From: Apodospora peruviana
Lineage: Eukaryota > Ascomycota > Sordariomycetes > Sordariales > Lasiosphaeriaceae
NCBI GenBank assembly: GCA_033439685.1
Contig: JAUEDM010000005.1
Coordinates: 3,906,001 to 3,970,000 of the forward strand
Direction: 5' to 3'
DNA length: 64,000 bases
Of this stretch, positions 1 through 9,724 are shown piece after piece. Positions within the stretch are counted from its first letter, which is position 1. Every line of letters starts with the position of its first letter. Position numbers and translations under genes: made by a program. A model generated the notes under the pieces. That model was given only the letters and a program-made list of their open reading frames with translations, was not told where the DNA came from and made no database searches.

Positions 1-1282
1 CGACGCGGCCGAGATCATCGGCGAGCTGACGGACGAGGACGTTGCGGCGACCGAGGCACAATGGGGCGCGCTCGTCGACGCGCTGCTCGAGGCCGACCTG
101 CTCGGGCTGCTGGTCAGCAACTTTGCCCGGCTGGACGAAACCCAAGAGGCGGACAGGAGCGGCGTGTACCATGCGCTTGGCGTGGTAGAAAACTTATGCT
201 CGCGCGCCGAGACGACCGAGGCGATCGGTAAAGACGACGCGCTGCTCAAATGGTTACTCACAAGAGCGCAAAAGGCCGAGAAACCCGTCACGCAGAACAA
301 GCAGTACGCGGCCGAGATCCTGGCTATTTTGGTGCAAAGCTCCGCGGCCAACAGGCGGCGACTGGCCGGCCTGGACGCCGTCGACGTGATGCTGCAGCTC
401 GTGGCGGCCTACAGGAAACGCGACCCCGAGAAGGGCGGGGACGAGGAGGAGTACATGGAGAATCTCTTCGAGGCGTTGACCTGTATCGTCGACGAACCTG
501 AGGGCAAGGCAAAGTTTATCGACGCCGAGGGCATGGAGCTGTGTCTGATCATGCTGAGGGAGGGCAAGGCGAGCAAACCCGCGTCGCTGCGTCTGCTGGA
601 CCACGCTGCGGCATGGGCATCGACCTCCTCGTCCCCTGCAGCAAAATCATCATCAACCCCGACATCCAACGCCGCCGCACAAGTTTGCAACAAGATCGTC
701 CAGGCAGGCGGCCTCAAACCCATTTTTACTCTCTTCATGAAAAACACCACCCCCCCTAAAAAATCTACATCCAACGAACACAACAACCCACAAACAACTG
801 AACACCTACTCGGCATTTTCTCGTCAATGATTCGGTTGCTCCCCGCTCAATCACCAGAGCGCATCCGCACCCTCGCCAAGTTCGTAGAAAAGGACTACGA
901 GAAGACCGAAAGGCTCGTCCGGCTGCGGCGCGACTACGCCGCGCGCGTCGCGCTGGTCGACACGCAAATCAGTCAAGAGAAGCGGGCGGCGGTTGATGAC
1001 GAAGAGCGGGAGGAGATGGCGGACGAGTGGTTCTCGCGCCGCCTGGACGCGGGTCTGTTTTGCCTCCAGACAATCGACGTGATACTGGCCTGGCTTGTCG
1101 CGGAAGACGATGGCGCGCGGCGCAAGATTGTTTCCCTGTTAGCTGATCGTGACGAGTCGCTTGATGTGTTGAGGAAAACGATACAGGAGCAGATTGATGG
1201 TATTGGGGATGACCTAAAGGAAAATGATGAGGGGAGGGATACGAGGGATATGTTGGTGACGTTGGCGCAGTTTTTGGGTTGA
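1..1282 (+). CDS. CTNNBL1: Nuclear-associated beta-catenin-like protein 1 (CTNNBL1), 5' truncated by window edge
   Basis: The reading frame is open from base 2 to a TGA at 1280-1282, about 426 residues. It matches the C-terminal two thirds of CTNNBL1, an armadillo/HEAT-like solenoid protein of the Prp19-associated spliceosome complex that acts in the nucleus. Diagnostic stretches are ALVDALLEADLLGLLVSNFA and LDETQEADRSGVYHALGVVE near the left edge, then AAEILAILVQSS, EEEYMENLFEAL, GLKPIFTLFMK and the conserved RRLDAGLFCLQTIDVILAWL near the end. A low-complexity Ser/Thr/Ala insert around base 620-680 replaces a shorter loop of the animal protein. The start codon and N-terminal exons lie left of the window. 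No intron is needed in this part. The gene converges on vma10. The family call is from recalled human and fungal homologs and is firm; the exact length is unknown. Confidence 0.93.
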   Translation, partial: DAAEIIGELTDEDVAATEAQWGALVDALLEADLLGLLVSNFARLDETQEADRSGVYHALGVVENLCSRAETTEAIGKDDALLKWLLTRAQKAEKPVTQNKQYAAEILAILVQSSAANRRRLAGLDAVDVMLQLVAAYRKRDPEKGGDEEEYMENLFEALTCIVDEPEGKAKFIDAEGMELCLIMLREGKASKPASLRLLDHAAAWASTSSSPAAKSSSTPTSNAAAQVCNKIVQAGGLKPIFTLFMKNTTPPKKSTSNEHNNPQTTEHLLGIFSSMIRLLPAQSPERIRTLAKFVEKDYEKTERLVRLRRDYAARVALVDTQISQEKRAAVDDEEREEMADEWFSRRLDAGLFCLQTIDVILAWLVAEDDGARRKIVSLLADRDESLDVLRKTIQEQIDGIGDDLKENDEGRDTRDMLVTLAQFLG

Positions 1283-1743
1283 ATCAGGAACTGTGTGATG
1301 GAAAGATAGTGTCTCGACTAGAAAGTCAAATAATACCCACCCAGGAAAGCCAATCAGTCATCTCAAGACATGTTTGTTTTCTATTGCATGTCTGAATTGA
1401 GTTATTGCTCAGGTAAAGAATGACCATACACGCAACGTTTAGGTATCTATACAAGGAGCTTGTAGCATCGTGAACCCCCCTCGTTCACCAACTTCTACCG
1501 ATGTTTGTTTCTGCCCTGACGGGATGATGTTGGATTGTGTGTGGATGAACCCAGCCAGCTAGACGGCAAAAACACCCTCCTCGCCACCCAAACCGACACA
1601 CAGACTGTCGAGCCAAGTCTGGTCTCTAATCATTCACCCATGCTGTCCGTCCGTTCGGCTCGACTGCGCGCAGCAAAGCCAACGCTCCCAACAACAAAAT
1701 AAACAGCCCGTTCAACCACCCCCATCAACCTGCCCCCACAAAA
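1283..1743. other. Intergenic, convergent 3' ends of CTNNBL1 and vma10
   Basis: This stretch of about 460 bases separates two converging genes and would hold both 3' UTRs. It is moderately AT-rich after the CTNNBL1 stop and turns CA-rich near 1550-1740. No ORF, RNA gene or repeat was recognised. Confidence 0.6.
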
Positions 1744-2422
1744 TCAAGCCACCGACTCAGGCGTAGGATGGACATCAACAACAGCCGACAACAAATCCTT
1801 AACCACTTTGTCTTGGCTCTTCTTCCCGGCGGCCTTGATCTCGGCGATGGCGGCCTGGGCCTCCTTGTCCGCCTCCTCCTCGGCCCGTTTGTTGCCTTGT
1901 GTGTGCTTTTCGCTTTCAGTCAGTCCCTCCCTTTCATTCTTTTCAAGGTTGGTGTCATACCTCGGCCTCAAACTTCTTAAACTCGGAATCCTTCTGGGCG
2001 CGGTAGGCTTCTATCTCCTTTTTGGCTTCGTCGCGGGCCTCCTTGACTCTCTTGGTGCGGTCTTTTATATATTCATTATTAGCGGGTCAAAGCTCACCTG
2101 TGATAGCCTTGAGGTTCGGTAGGTGGGGGGCGTACATTCTCGAGCTGGTTATTTGCGCATGTTAGCTACTAAAACCAAAATGGTTCTTGGGGAACGTACC
2201 CTTCTGAACAATCTTGGATGCCTCTCTCTCTGCCTATGACATAACAAACCCGCGGTCAGCGAACCTCCTCCCCTTGTATTTTGACGGCGGGATCCTATCG
2301 ATATCGGTGGAGGTGGTTGTTCGACGTACATCAAGCAGGGTTTGGATACCCGCCGAGTTTTGGGCTGACTATTCAACTGTTAGAAATCTTTCGTGCACCT
2401 GGATGGGATTGTCACCTACCAT
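1744..2422 (-). CDS. vma10: V-type proton ATPase subunit G, six exons
   Basis: Subunit G of the V1 peripheral stalk, part of the vacuolar proton pump. Six exons give 115 residues: 2420-2422 (the ATG alone), 2330-2368, 2200-2233, 2136-2144 (9 nt), 1961-2061 and 1744-1905. The spliced protein begins MSAQNSAGIQTLLDAEREAS and contains AREYRTKRVKEARDEAKKEI, the charged alpha-helical stalk typical of subunit G, then EHTQGNKRAEEEADKEA. Length equals the usual fungal subunit G. All exon phases agree, and the introns have GT-AG ends with GCTAAC or GCTAAT branch sites. Exon 4 encodes only part of the Ala-Arg-Glu-Tyr stretch and is bridged by codons split on both sides. An uninterrupted frame covers only the last exon plus intron sequence, so simple gene callers may miss the gene. 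It is divergent from PET117. Confidence 0.9.
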
Positions 2423-2970
2423 ATTGGCGACTTGTAAATAGAAAGAGTTCGCTGGGACAAGAACCCCGCACAGCACAGCACAGCACAGCACAGCACAGTA
2501 CGGATGACGCGAAACTGCTGCTGCTTGTCTAGTTCTAGTTCCTGGGGTCAATTAGGAAGAATAAAAGCTGAAGGAAAATGTCGTAGGTTTGTTTGTTCGT
2601 TCGTTCGTTCGCTCGTTCGTTGGTGTTTAGCTACAGTATGCGTCGATTCAGTTTGCTGGTTCAAAGGTTGCGAGGTTAGAGCTTCGAAGTTGGGACAAGA
2701 CAGGCGGCTCCGCGTGGTCTAGTCCATGTCAGCTGTCAGGGACTGGGGTGCAGGCACCAAGCTCGGTTTCGTGGGGGCCGCTGACGTTAATTGCCAGCCG
2801 GGGTAGTTCCCTTCTAGGCGGTGACAGCTGGCAGATCGACAACAGCTTCAACTCCATTCCCAATTGATCGCGACGCAAGTTAACCACCCGCCCAACCAAC
2901 CCATACGGAATAATGCGCTGTCGATAGCCGTCCACTCCTTTCCCACCTCCCACATCCAGATCCAACAGCC
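2423..2970. promoter_or_regulatory. Shared divergent promoter region of vma10 and PET117
   Basis: About 550 bases lie between the two divergent start codons, so both promoters and 5' UTRs must be here. Two short tandem repeats are visible: CACAG repeated about six times at 2467-2497 and a TTCG-type tetranucleotide run at 2590-2622. Nothing coding was recognised. Confidence 0.6.
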
Positions 2971-3372
2971 ATGTCCCGCGCATCAAAACTCACCCTCCTG
3001 GGGACAACCCTCTTCGCAGCCGGCACAGTCGTCTTTGTCCACTACCAGCAGAAATCCGAGAAGGAGGTACTACAGAACCATCACCATCCCATCTGACCGT
3101 TGCTTCTGTACCCTACTACTAAAATCCAATCCTCCTGTAAATAGGCAATGCACCAAGGTGTAATCCGCGACATGGAGCAGCAGCGCCTGAAACGCGAACG
3201 CCAGCTCGATTTCGACTTGCAAAGAGTCCTCGAGGCCGAGTACAAAAAAGATCAGACGGTGCACAATACCGATAGCAGTGCCGGTGCCGGCGCGACAGCA
3301 CCGAGTTTAGGGTCCAACAAAACGGGGACAGTAGCAGCAACGACGGCAACAGCCACGTCGGCGGGGAGGTAG
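2971..3372 (+). CDS. PET117: PET117-family cytochrome c oxidase assembly protein
   Basis: A small mitochondrial protein needed for assembly of cytochrome c oxidase, inferred from family. Exons are 2971-3066 and 3145-3372, split by a 78-nt intron, giving 107 residues. The N-terminus MSRASKLTLLGTTLFAAGTV followed by VFVHYQQKSEKEAMHQGVIR matches the PET117 signature: MSRASK, one hydrophobic segment, then a HQG-IRD motif. A charged helix follows (EQQRLKRERQLDFDLQRVLE). The C-terminal 40 residues are Thr/Ala/Gly-rich and longer than in yeast. The start is set by the conserved MSRASK. It lies head to head with vma10, another gene of energy metabolism. Confidence 0.88.
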
Positions 3373-4175
3373 CATCCGTTGACTACCTACCAGACAGACA
3401 CACGAGATTGGTTGTACGATGCCTAGCTAGGAATAGAATGGAATGATGGGGGAAGCAAAATAGGTTCACAAAACGGGGAAATTGACGACGGCTGGCGACA
3501 GCGACAGGGAGGTAGCATCTTCCTTTCTTTTCCCGGTTGACCATTAGACAACACGAGATTGGCTGTACGGTATAGCTAGGACGGATTGATGGGATGCAAA
3601 TAGAACGGATACCCCACACGTTCAGGGACTGGGAAAGCATGCAATCTGGTCGAGAGAGAGAGAGAGTTGCTAGTTGAGGTGGCCAAGGCAGTACGGGAAA
3701 CCAGCGTGAACAGACATAGACGTACCCACCCACCACGTCCTAGGATTTTCACCTTTGTTGATGCTCTATGGGATACGGAAGAAAACTAAACTATTTTCAA
3801 GACTTAATTCTGCTGTTTCTGCTCGCTCTCACATTTCATCACACGCAGAGACCGGAATTGAAGGTGATTGTATGTAACCCGTAACCTGTAATACAATTAA
3901 ACTTGGATAAAAAAGCAAAAGCAATGGAGAATAAAATATGTGAGAGAGATATTTAAACGCCCCAACGACCTACCCATGCAACTAGCTATCTTTTTCCTTC
4001 TCCCCTGCTGATTCTCTTCGTTGGTGTGTTTTATTCTCGCTTCACACTCACCTTCCTCAATTGCACAATATAAAACATTCTTGCCAAAAGAAAAAGTCTT
4101 TTATCTCTCCATCTGATTAACCCAAACAAACAACACCAAGTTGTCGACACCGACCAATCATCCCCAAACCAGAGT
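3373..4175. other. Intergenic, convergent 3' ends of PET117 and RPB2
   Basis: About 800 bases between converging genes. It is AT-rich around 3760-4120, with a short GA run (GAGAGAGAGAGAG) near 3652. Short reading frames here have no recognisable product. Both 3' UTRs are expected here. Confidence 0.5.
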
Positions 4176-7100
4176 CTACCGAATGCTGATTCCCGACCGG
4201 CTGGTAAACATGCGCGAGGCAATATTCATCGACATGAGCTCCTGAAAGAGCAGCTTGGCCGCGTACGGCATGTGCACCTGCGCAATCTTGGTCTTGTTCT
4301 TGCACGGTCGGCACTCAAACGACTGCTTGGTAAGATTCCTACAGACAAAAGTTAGCAACAGCGAAATGACTTCCTTTATCAGGATCAAAACATACGCAAT
4401 CGGCGTCATGAGCCCACAAATCTCGCAAATGTGGACTCGGAACGCGTCCGACACCTCAAACAGACGCTCCTTCAGGAATGAAGCGGCACCGTGAGCAATC
4501 ATACAATCACGCTCCATTTCTCCGAAGCGCAGACCGCCATCGCGAGCACGACCTTCGACCGGCTGCCGCGTCATGATCTGCACCGGACCGCGCGCACGCG
4601 CGTGGATCTTGTCGTCCACCATGTGCCTCAGACGCTGGTAGTACGTGGGCCCGAAGAAGACCTGCGCCCGGAGCTTCTTGCCCGTGTGACCATGATACAT
4701 GATCTCGAAGCCTCGACTCTGATAACCGTGCTCGCGCAGCAGGTCCGACACGGAATCGACCGTCACCTCGGTGAACGGGGTAGCGTCTCCCTCCATGCCC
4801 TTGAGAGTGGAGACCTTCGACAGCAGACACTCGATCAAATGAGCAATCGTCATGCGCGACGGGATGGCGTGCGGGTTGATGATGATGTCGGGCACGATAC
4901 CCTCGCACGTGAACGGCATGTCCTCCTGTCGGTAAGTCACACCAATAGTGCCCTTCTGACCGTGACGAGAGGCGAATTTGTCTCCTATCTGCGGGACCTT
5001 GGTGGTGCGCACGCGGACCTTGACGTACCGAAGGCCGTCAGCGTTGGTGGTCACAATCACCTGGTCTATAATTCCGCTCTCCGTGCTGCGAAGGGGCGTC
5101 GATGCGTCGCGCTTGACGTGCTGAGCTTGCCGTTGCCCGAGCTCAGCGTTGTCAGGGTTGATCGGCGAAGTCTTGCCGATGATGATGTCCTCGCCGGAAA
5201 CGCGGATGCCGGGAGCGACAATCCCGTCGGCGTCGAGCTTGTCGTACGTTCCATGCTTCAGCCGTAGCGTATCGCTCTTAGTGGGCTTCTCAAACATCTC
5301 CACGATATTGATACCGACCCGTTTCTCGCAGTCTGTGTATGACCGGAAAAAAAGACTTCGGAAGAGACCGCGGTCGATGCTGCTCTGGTTCATAATAACC
5401 GAGTCTTCTTGGTTGTAGCCCGAGTAGCAAGCAATTGCAACAATTGCATTCTGGCCAGCAGGCAGCTCGCGGAACTTGAGGAACTCCATCGACCGAGTGA
5501 TGGCCAAAGGTTTTTGCGGGTAGTACAGAATGTTTGCCATGGTGTCCATGCGGCGGGAATAGTTGGTGAGAAAGAAGCCCATGGCTTGCTTTCCCATGGC
5601 GGACTGGTAGGTATTTCTAGGGGACTGATTGTGGTCGGGGAAAGGAATGATGCTGGCACAAATTCCCAACAGCATGCTCGGGTGAATCTCGCAATGCGTG
5701 TAGACATGGTTGGTGGTCCCGCTCTGCTTCGTCTTGATCCGACTGTTGGTCCCTGTGGATTCCTCGGGTTCTGGCTCTTCAAAGCCCGCCTGTTTCCTCT
5801 CCTTGCTGTACCGGACGTTGTCTAGGTCCTCCGGGGTCATGCAAATCATGGTTGTTTCCTCCTCTTCGGCGTCGAGGTATTCGATGGCACCCGTGTCTCG
5901 GAGGCCTTCCCAACCCCAGTAATCCGGGTGATACTTGCCGAGCTCTTTGTCACGCTCAAGTGTCCGGATGTGATCCTTAGTGACCACCAACTGGCCCTTC
6001 TCAACACCACTATCATTGTTCTCATCCTGTTCCACGACGAAGAGAGGCCTCATCACCCGACCAGCGTCGGAAAAGATCTTGAACTCACGATCGCGGATAT
6101 CCCGAACCAAAGACACCTCATAGCTAATGATGTTCTTCCGGCGCAAGTTCTGAACCAGGCTTACCAGATGCTTGGGGTCCTGGTGGACGCCAACCCAGGT
6201 GCCGTTGACAAACACCTTGGTTGCGTTGGGATACCGCAGGGGCTCATATTCCTCGAGAAGCTCCATGTTCCTGGAAATCATGAAATCTACTATGGCTTCC
6301 GCAGGCGTTCCCACGCTCACGTAGCACATGAGGGAGAGGTTCTTCACGAGACCGCAAGCCTGTCCTTCTGGGGTCTCGGCGGGACATACCAGCCCCCAAT
6401 GGGTATTGTGGAGCTGGCGCGGCTTTGCAATTTTGCCATCGCGACCGATGGGCGTGTTCGTTCGTCTCAGATGAGAGAGTGTTGAGGCAAACGTGTAACG
6501 GTTCAACACCTGCGAGACGCCGGCCGTGGAGCTCATGGCCTTCTTCTGATCACCCCAGTTGCCAGTCGCCAGCGAGTATTTGAGCCCGCTGGTAAGTGTT
6601 CCGTGCTTAATTCCCAGGGCCAGTGAGAAGTGTTTGTTGCCGTCCACGCAACGCTTCATGTAGCTCATCAGATCTTGTGTGAGCCGCCGCATGATATTGC
6701 GGAAGAGCTTTGCCAGGAGCGGGCCAGCTAGATCCAGTCTCTTCTTACCGAAGTGGTCACGATCGTCCGTCTCGCGGCGGCCAAGCGCGCACTGGAGGAG
6801 CTTGTGCACCATGTAGCCGAGGAAGAAGGCTTTCTTCGTCTCGCAGCCCTCCGTTTGTGATATGTGGGGCAGCATTTCCTTCTGCAATAAGTCTTTGGCG
6901 GCTCGGATACGGTTCATACGGTTCTGGCCTTGGTTGCCGTTGCCTCGCTTGCCGATATAATCCAGCGCAATCTCGCGGTCCTGGATGCAAAAGGCTTCCT
7001 CGATGCACGGTCGCAATGCCTCCAACATCTGGCTGTCGGTTCGGTCGTAGCAAATGTGATTTAGGATATCCTCGTCCGAGACAACACCTAGCGCGCGGAA

Positions 7101-8099
7101 CACAATGGCCAGTGAAATCTCCTCTTTCACATACGGCAGGGTGACGGCAACAGTGTTGGAAAGTCTGCCCTTCGCGTTGTCTGACTTGGTGTGCAACCTC
7201 ATGGCCAGCGACGATATCAAGCGCGATCCTTTCTCAAGGGCGCTGCGAATTTCGGCCTGGTATGAAACGCTGCCCCCTGCCGGCTTCTTGAACACCTGCA
7301 CAATGTTGGCCGCCGAACGCTCCTGAGCAATCAGGACTTTCTCACTGCCGTTGATGACGAAGTAACCTCCTTGGTCGTAAGGGCATTCGTTGAGGGTGAA
7401 AAGGCCCTCGTCGTCCTGGTCCCAAAGATGGCAGAATTTCGATTTCACCATGATCGGGACTTTCCCGAGGTAGATGAGGTCTTTCAGCTCATCGTCATCG
7501 CCTGCTTTGAGATCCGGCTCTGGAGGCCCGCTGTCTTCCTCCTCCCAGACAATCGTGGTAGGATGTTCGCCAGTCCGGGCCATGTACTCCTGCTGCTCCT
7601 CGTTCAACTCGTTGAGCGGGATAGGCTCTTTGATAGCGACCCGCACGCTCTTGGTGACTTTGCAGTACATTGGCGCGGAGTAGGTGAGGTTACGGTCGCG
7701 GCACTCGTAAGGTAAGTGTATAGTGGCTTCTCCAGACGCTTCGTTGCCCGCCGGTTTTCCGAGCCGCATTCTTCCGAAGTGTATGTCGTATCTGCGTAGT
7801 TCGATATCTCGGCCATCATTGTCGCCTGGATTCGGATGGTCCAAGGTCAGATCGGCATACTCGTCAATGAGGGACTGCATCGTGACGGAAGTGAACTCGT
7901 CGAAGGAGTCGATCTGTTGCGAAACGAGGCCTTTGGAGTCAAAATACGCAGCGATGACTTCCCAACAGTCCTCCGGCGTGATACTATCTTCGAGACCCTC
8001 CTCATCAAAGCCCGCCTCGTTTTCGTAGTTGTCGTCATTCTCGTACGTGTCGCCGTAGCCGCCATAGTCCGGGCCATCTTGCGTGGAGTAGGCAGCCAT
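4176..8099 (-). CDS. RPB2: DNA-directed RNA polymerase II, second largest subunit
   Basis: Core subunit of nuclear RNA polymerase II. Exons 4396-8099 and 4176-4338 are separated by a 57-nt intron (4339-4395, GTATG...GCTAAC...TGTAG), giving 1288 residues. The family motifs appear in order: the fork/lobe region, NTHWGLVCPAETPEGQACGL, GYNQEDSVIMNQSSIDRGLF, GDKFASRHGQKGTIG (hybrid-binding region), the switch/anchor stretch GGLRFGEMERDCMIAHGA, and the C-terminal zinc finger with CEICGLMTP and ECRPCKNKT. The intron falls inside the zinc finger and is a multiple of three without a stop, so the unspliced frame stays open. Splicing restores the usual spacing between the two Cys pairs. The acidic, Tyr/Asp/Glu-rich N-terminus is typical of fungal RPB2. 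This locus is a common fungal phylogenetic marker and can place the organism. Confidence 0.97.
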   Translation of the reverse strand: MAAYSTQDGPDYGGYGDTYENDDNYENEAGFDEEGLEDSITPEDCWEVIAAYFDSKGLVSQQIDSFDEFTSVTMQSLIDEYADLTLDHPNPGDNDGRDIELRRYDIHFGRMRLGKPAGNEASGEATIHLPYECRDRNLTYSAPMYCKVTKSVRVAIKEPIPLNELNEEQQEYMARTGEHPTTIVWEEEDSGPPEPDLKAGDDDELKDLIYLGKVPIMVKSKFCHLWDQDDEGLFTLNECPYDQGGYFVINGSEKVLIAQERSAANIVQVFKKPAGGSVSYQAEIRSALEKGSRLISSLAMRLHTKSDNAKGRLSNTVAVTLPYVKEEISLAIVFRALGVVSDEDILNHICYDRTDSQMLEALRPCIEEAFCIQDREIALDYIGKRGNGNQGQNRMNRIRAAKDLLQKEMLPHISQTEGCETKKAFFLGYMVHKLLQCALGRRETDDRDHFGKKRLDLAGPLLAKLFRNIMRRLTQDLMSYMKRCVDGNKHFSLALGIKHGTLTSGLKYSLATGNWGDQKKAMSSTAGVSQVLNRYTFASTLSHLRRTNTPIGRDGKIAKPRQLHNTHWGLVCPAETPEGQACGLVKNLSLMCYVSVGTPAEAIVDFMISRNMELLEEYEPLRYPNATKVFVNGTWVGVHQDPKHLVSLVQNLRRKNIISYEVSLVRDIRDREFKIFSDAGRVMRPLFVVEQDENNDSGVEKGQLVVTKDHIRTLERDKELGKYHPDYWGWEGLRDTGAIEYLDAEEEETTMICMTPEDLDNVRYSKERKQAGFEEPEPEESTGTNSRIKTKQSGTTNHVYTHCEIHPSMLLGICASIIPFPDHNQSPRNTYQSAMGKQAMGFFLTNYSRRMDTMANILYYPQKPLAITRSMEFLKFRELPAGQNAIVAIACYSGYNQEDSVIMNQSSIDRGLFRSLFFRSYTDCEKRVGINIVEMFEKPTKSDTLRLKHGTYDKLDADGIVAPGIRVSGEDIIIGKTSPINPDNAELGQRQAQHVKRDASTPLRSTESGIIDQVIVTTNADGLRYVKVRVRTTKVPQIGDKFASRHGQKGTIGVTYRQEDMPFTCEGIVPDIIINPHAIPSRMTIAHLIECLLSKVSTLKGMEGDATPFTEVTVDSVSDLLREHGYQSRGFEIMYHGHTGKKLRAQVFFGPTYYQRLRHMVDDKIHARARGPVQIMTRQPVEGRARDGGLRFGEMERDCMIAHGAASFLKERLFEVSDAFRVHICEICGLMTPIAYVLILIKEVISLLLTFVCRNLTKQSFECRPCKNKTKIAQVHMPYAAKLLFQELMSMNIASRMFTSRSGISIR

Positions 8100-9724
8100 G
8101 GTGACGAATAAACGACCTCAGCGATCAGCTGAGGAAGAGATGCTGGTTTCGGAATGCGCTCGATCGACGGGATAGCAAGGTCGGCTGGGTGTCTCACGGG
8201 AGAGAAGAAGAGAGGCACAATCCAAGCCGTGCGGCCGAGAATCAAAGACCGAGGATGCGGAATCCGGTTCAGAGTCGATGATGATGGGAGCAAATGATGG
8301 TCGTGAGTCGACGGTTTGGTAATCGATGTCGCCACTGAAAGCGGGCGAGAGCGCGCGCATCAACTCTCGAGGCGCGACGTCGTCAAAACATGGATGGATC
8401 GACCGAATGGGCACTGTCGTTGTTTTGTTCAAAGCGATGGAAAGATGGCGGGCAAAAGGAATGTCGGCAAGTGCAGCAGTGACTGCGATGCTGTGGTGAA
8501 ATTGGTCGGGAGTCGGGATCATGAAATGTCGTGGCTGCGAAACCTTTTTTCCTTTGCGAGGCGCGAATGGATGCCGTCGCCTGCACGCCCCAGTGGCTCC
8601 CGCCCTCCAGGCAGATCGGGGGGTCAATGCTCAAAGCCGACCTGGCAGACTGAAAGGCGCGTCAGATCTGTACTAGCCCCAAACCGGTTAATCAAACTAG
8701 TTCTGCCGAAACTTACCGCTTTGATTCAAGCGGGAGGTGCCGGATTGGTAAATGGTATTCTGTATGGTACGGATTACAAGGTACGGTAATCCGTACGCGA
8801 CTCCCGTCAGTTTACAAGACATCATTTTCGTCTCAACTTTAACCTTTCGACACCATCCCGAATCTCCCTTGGCTGCGGATTTGTGCATTTTCTTTCACCC
8901 TTGACACTCATAAATTGCGGCTATTGCTAAAGGGCCCCAAACTTCATAAGTGTCTATCGGAGACTTTTAAATACATCATCGAGTCCTGTTTTTCTTTACA
9001 AAGATGTTTCCAGACGCCATCCAGATTCCAGACTTGCTCTCGACTCTCAGAGCAGGGATCACCCCGACGACGTGGAATCGCAAACAATGACCTTCCATAT
9101 GGTTGCTCTACCACGTCTCCATGCTTTCCTTGTGCACAGTACCGTCAAGGATGGCACTGATGGGGTTTACTCTGATTTCTGCTAGTGTTCAATTCCGAGT
9201 CGGCCCTGTCCTACCTGATGGGGCAAGTTCTCCGCATGGAAAACTGGACGAGGAGATCGCACCGCCATTCCGATCACTTTCATGGTCCGGGATCCGATAC
9301 CATGCAACTCGCCTTTCTGCCCGGCTTTCAGGGTTGCATCCCCCCCATCCTCGCTAACCCCATCCTGCCCTGGATGCGGCCCAGGTTCCGGGAAGTGGAT
9401 CATATCATCATCCAAGTCCACCCATCTACCAGGAAATGGCCTCCAAGTGCTATCCTCATGTAGACCTCCGTGGTCCTATTTCGGCGACATGGACTCGTTA
9501 AACAGAAACAGCCCAACATGGATGGATCCTCAGCCGTTGTGTGACGTGAGCAGCACTACAAGCGGGTACCTGCAGTTCAGGTCATCTGCCGTGCGATGTT
9601 GGTCGTGATATATAACGATGCTCTTTTCCTTCCAAAAAGAGACCAGATGCGCGACTGAAGATTTCTTTCCTCGCGCGACCTATGCTGTCTCGGGAACCCA
9701 TTTGGATCGTGTATCTCGGGTGAA
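8100..9724. promoter_or_regulatory. Divergent intergenic region, RPB2 and GH45 endoglucanase
   Basis: A 1.6 kb region between two divergent genes, so it holds both promoters. RPB2-proximal sequence (8100-8650) is GC-rich and probably its 5' UTR. A near-perfect inverted repeat with 11-bp arms (GTACGGATTAC / GTAATCCGTAC, 8-nt spacer) lies at 8767-8796. Reading frames in 8.9-9.6 kb have no recognisable product. Regulation of the cellulase from here is an inference from position only. Confidence 0.55.
8767..8796. repeat. Inverted repeat, 11-bp arms, 8-nt spacer
   Basis: Arms at 8767-8777 and 8786-8796 are exact reverse complements (GTACGGATTAC and GTAATCCGTAC). It lies in the RPB2/GH45 divergent promoter. 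It contains CGG and CCG half-sites, so a binding site for a dimeric Zn2Cys6 regulator is possible, as is a chance hairpin. Confidence 0.5.

Noticed and set aside
4491..5267. Long plus-strand reading frame opposite RPB2 (258 codons)
   Set aside because: It is the antisense of highly conserved RPB2 coding sequence, has no recognisable domain, and follows its codon pattern.
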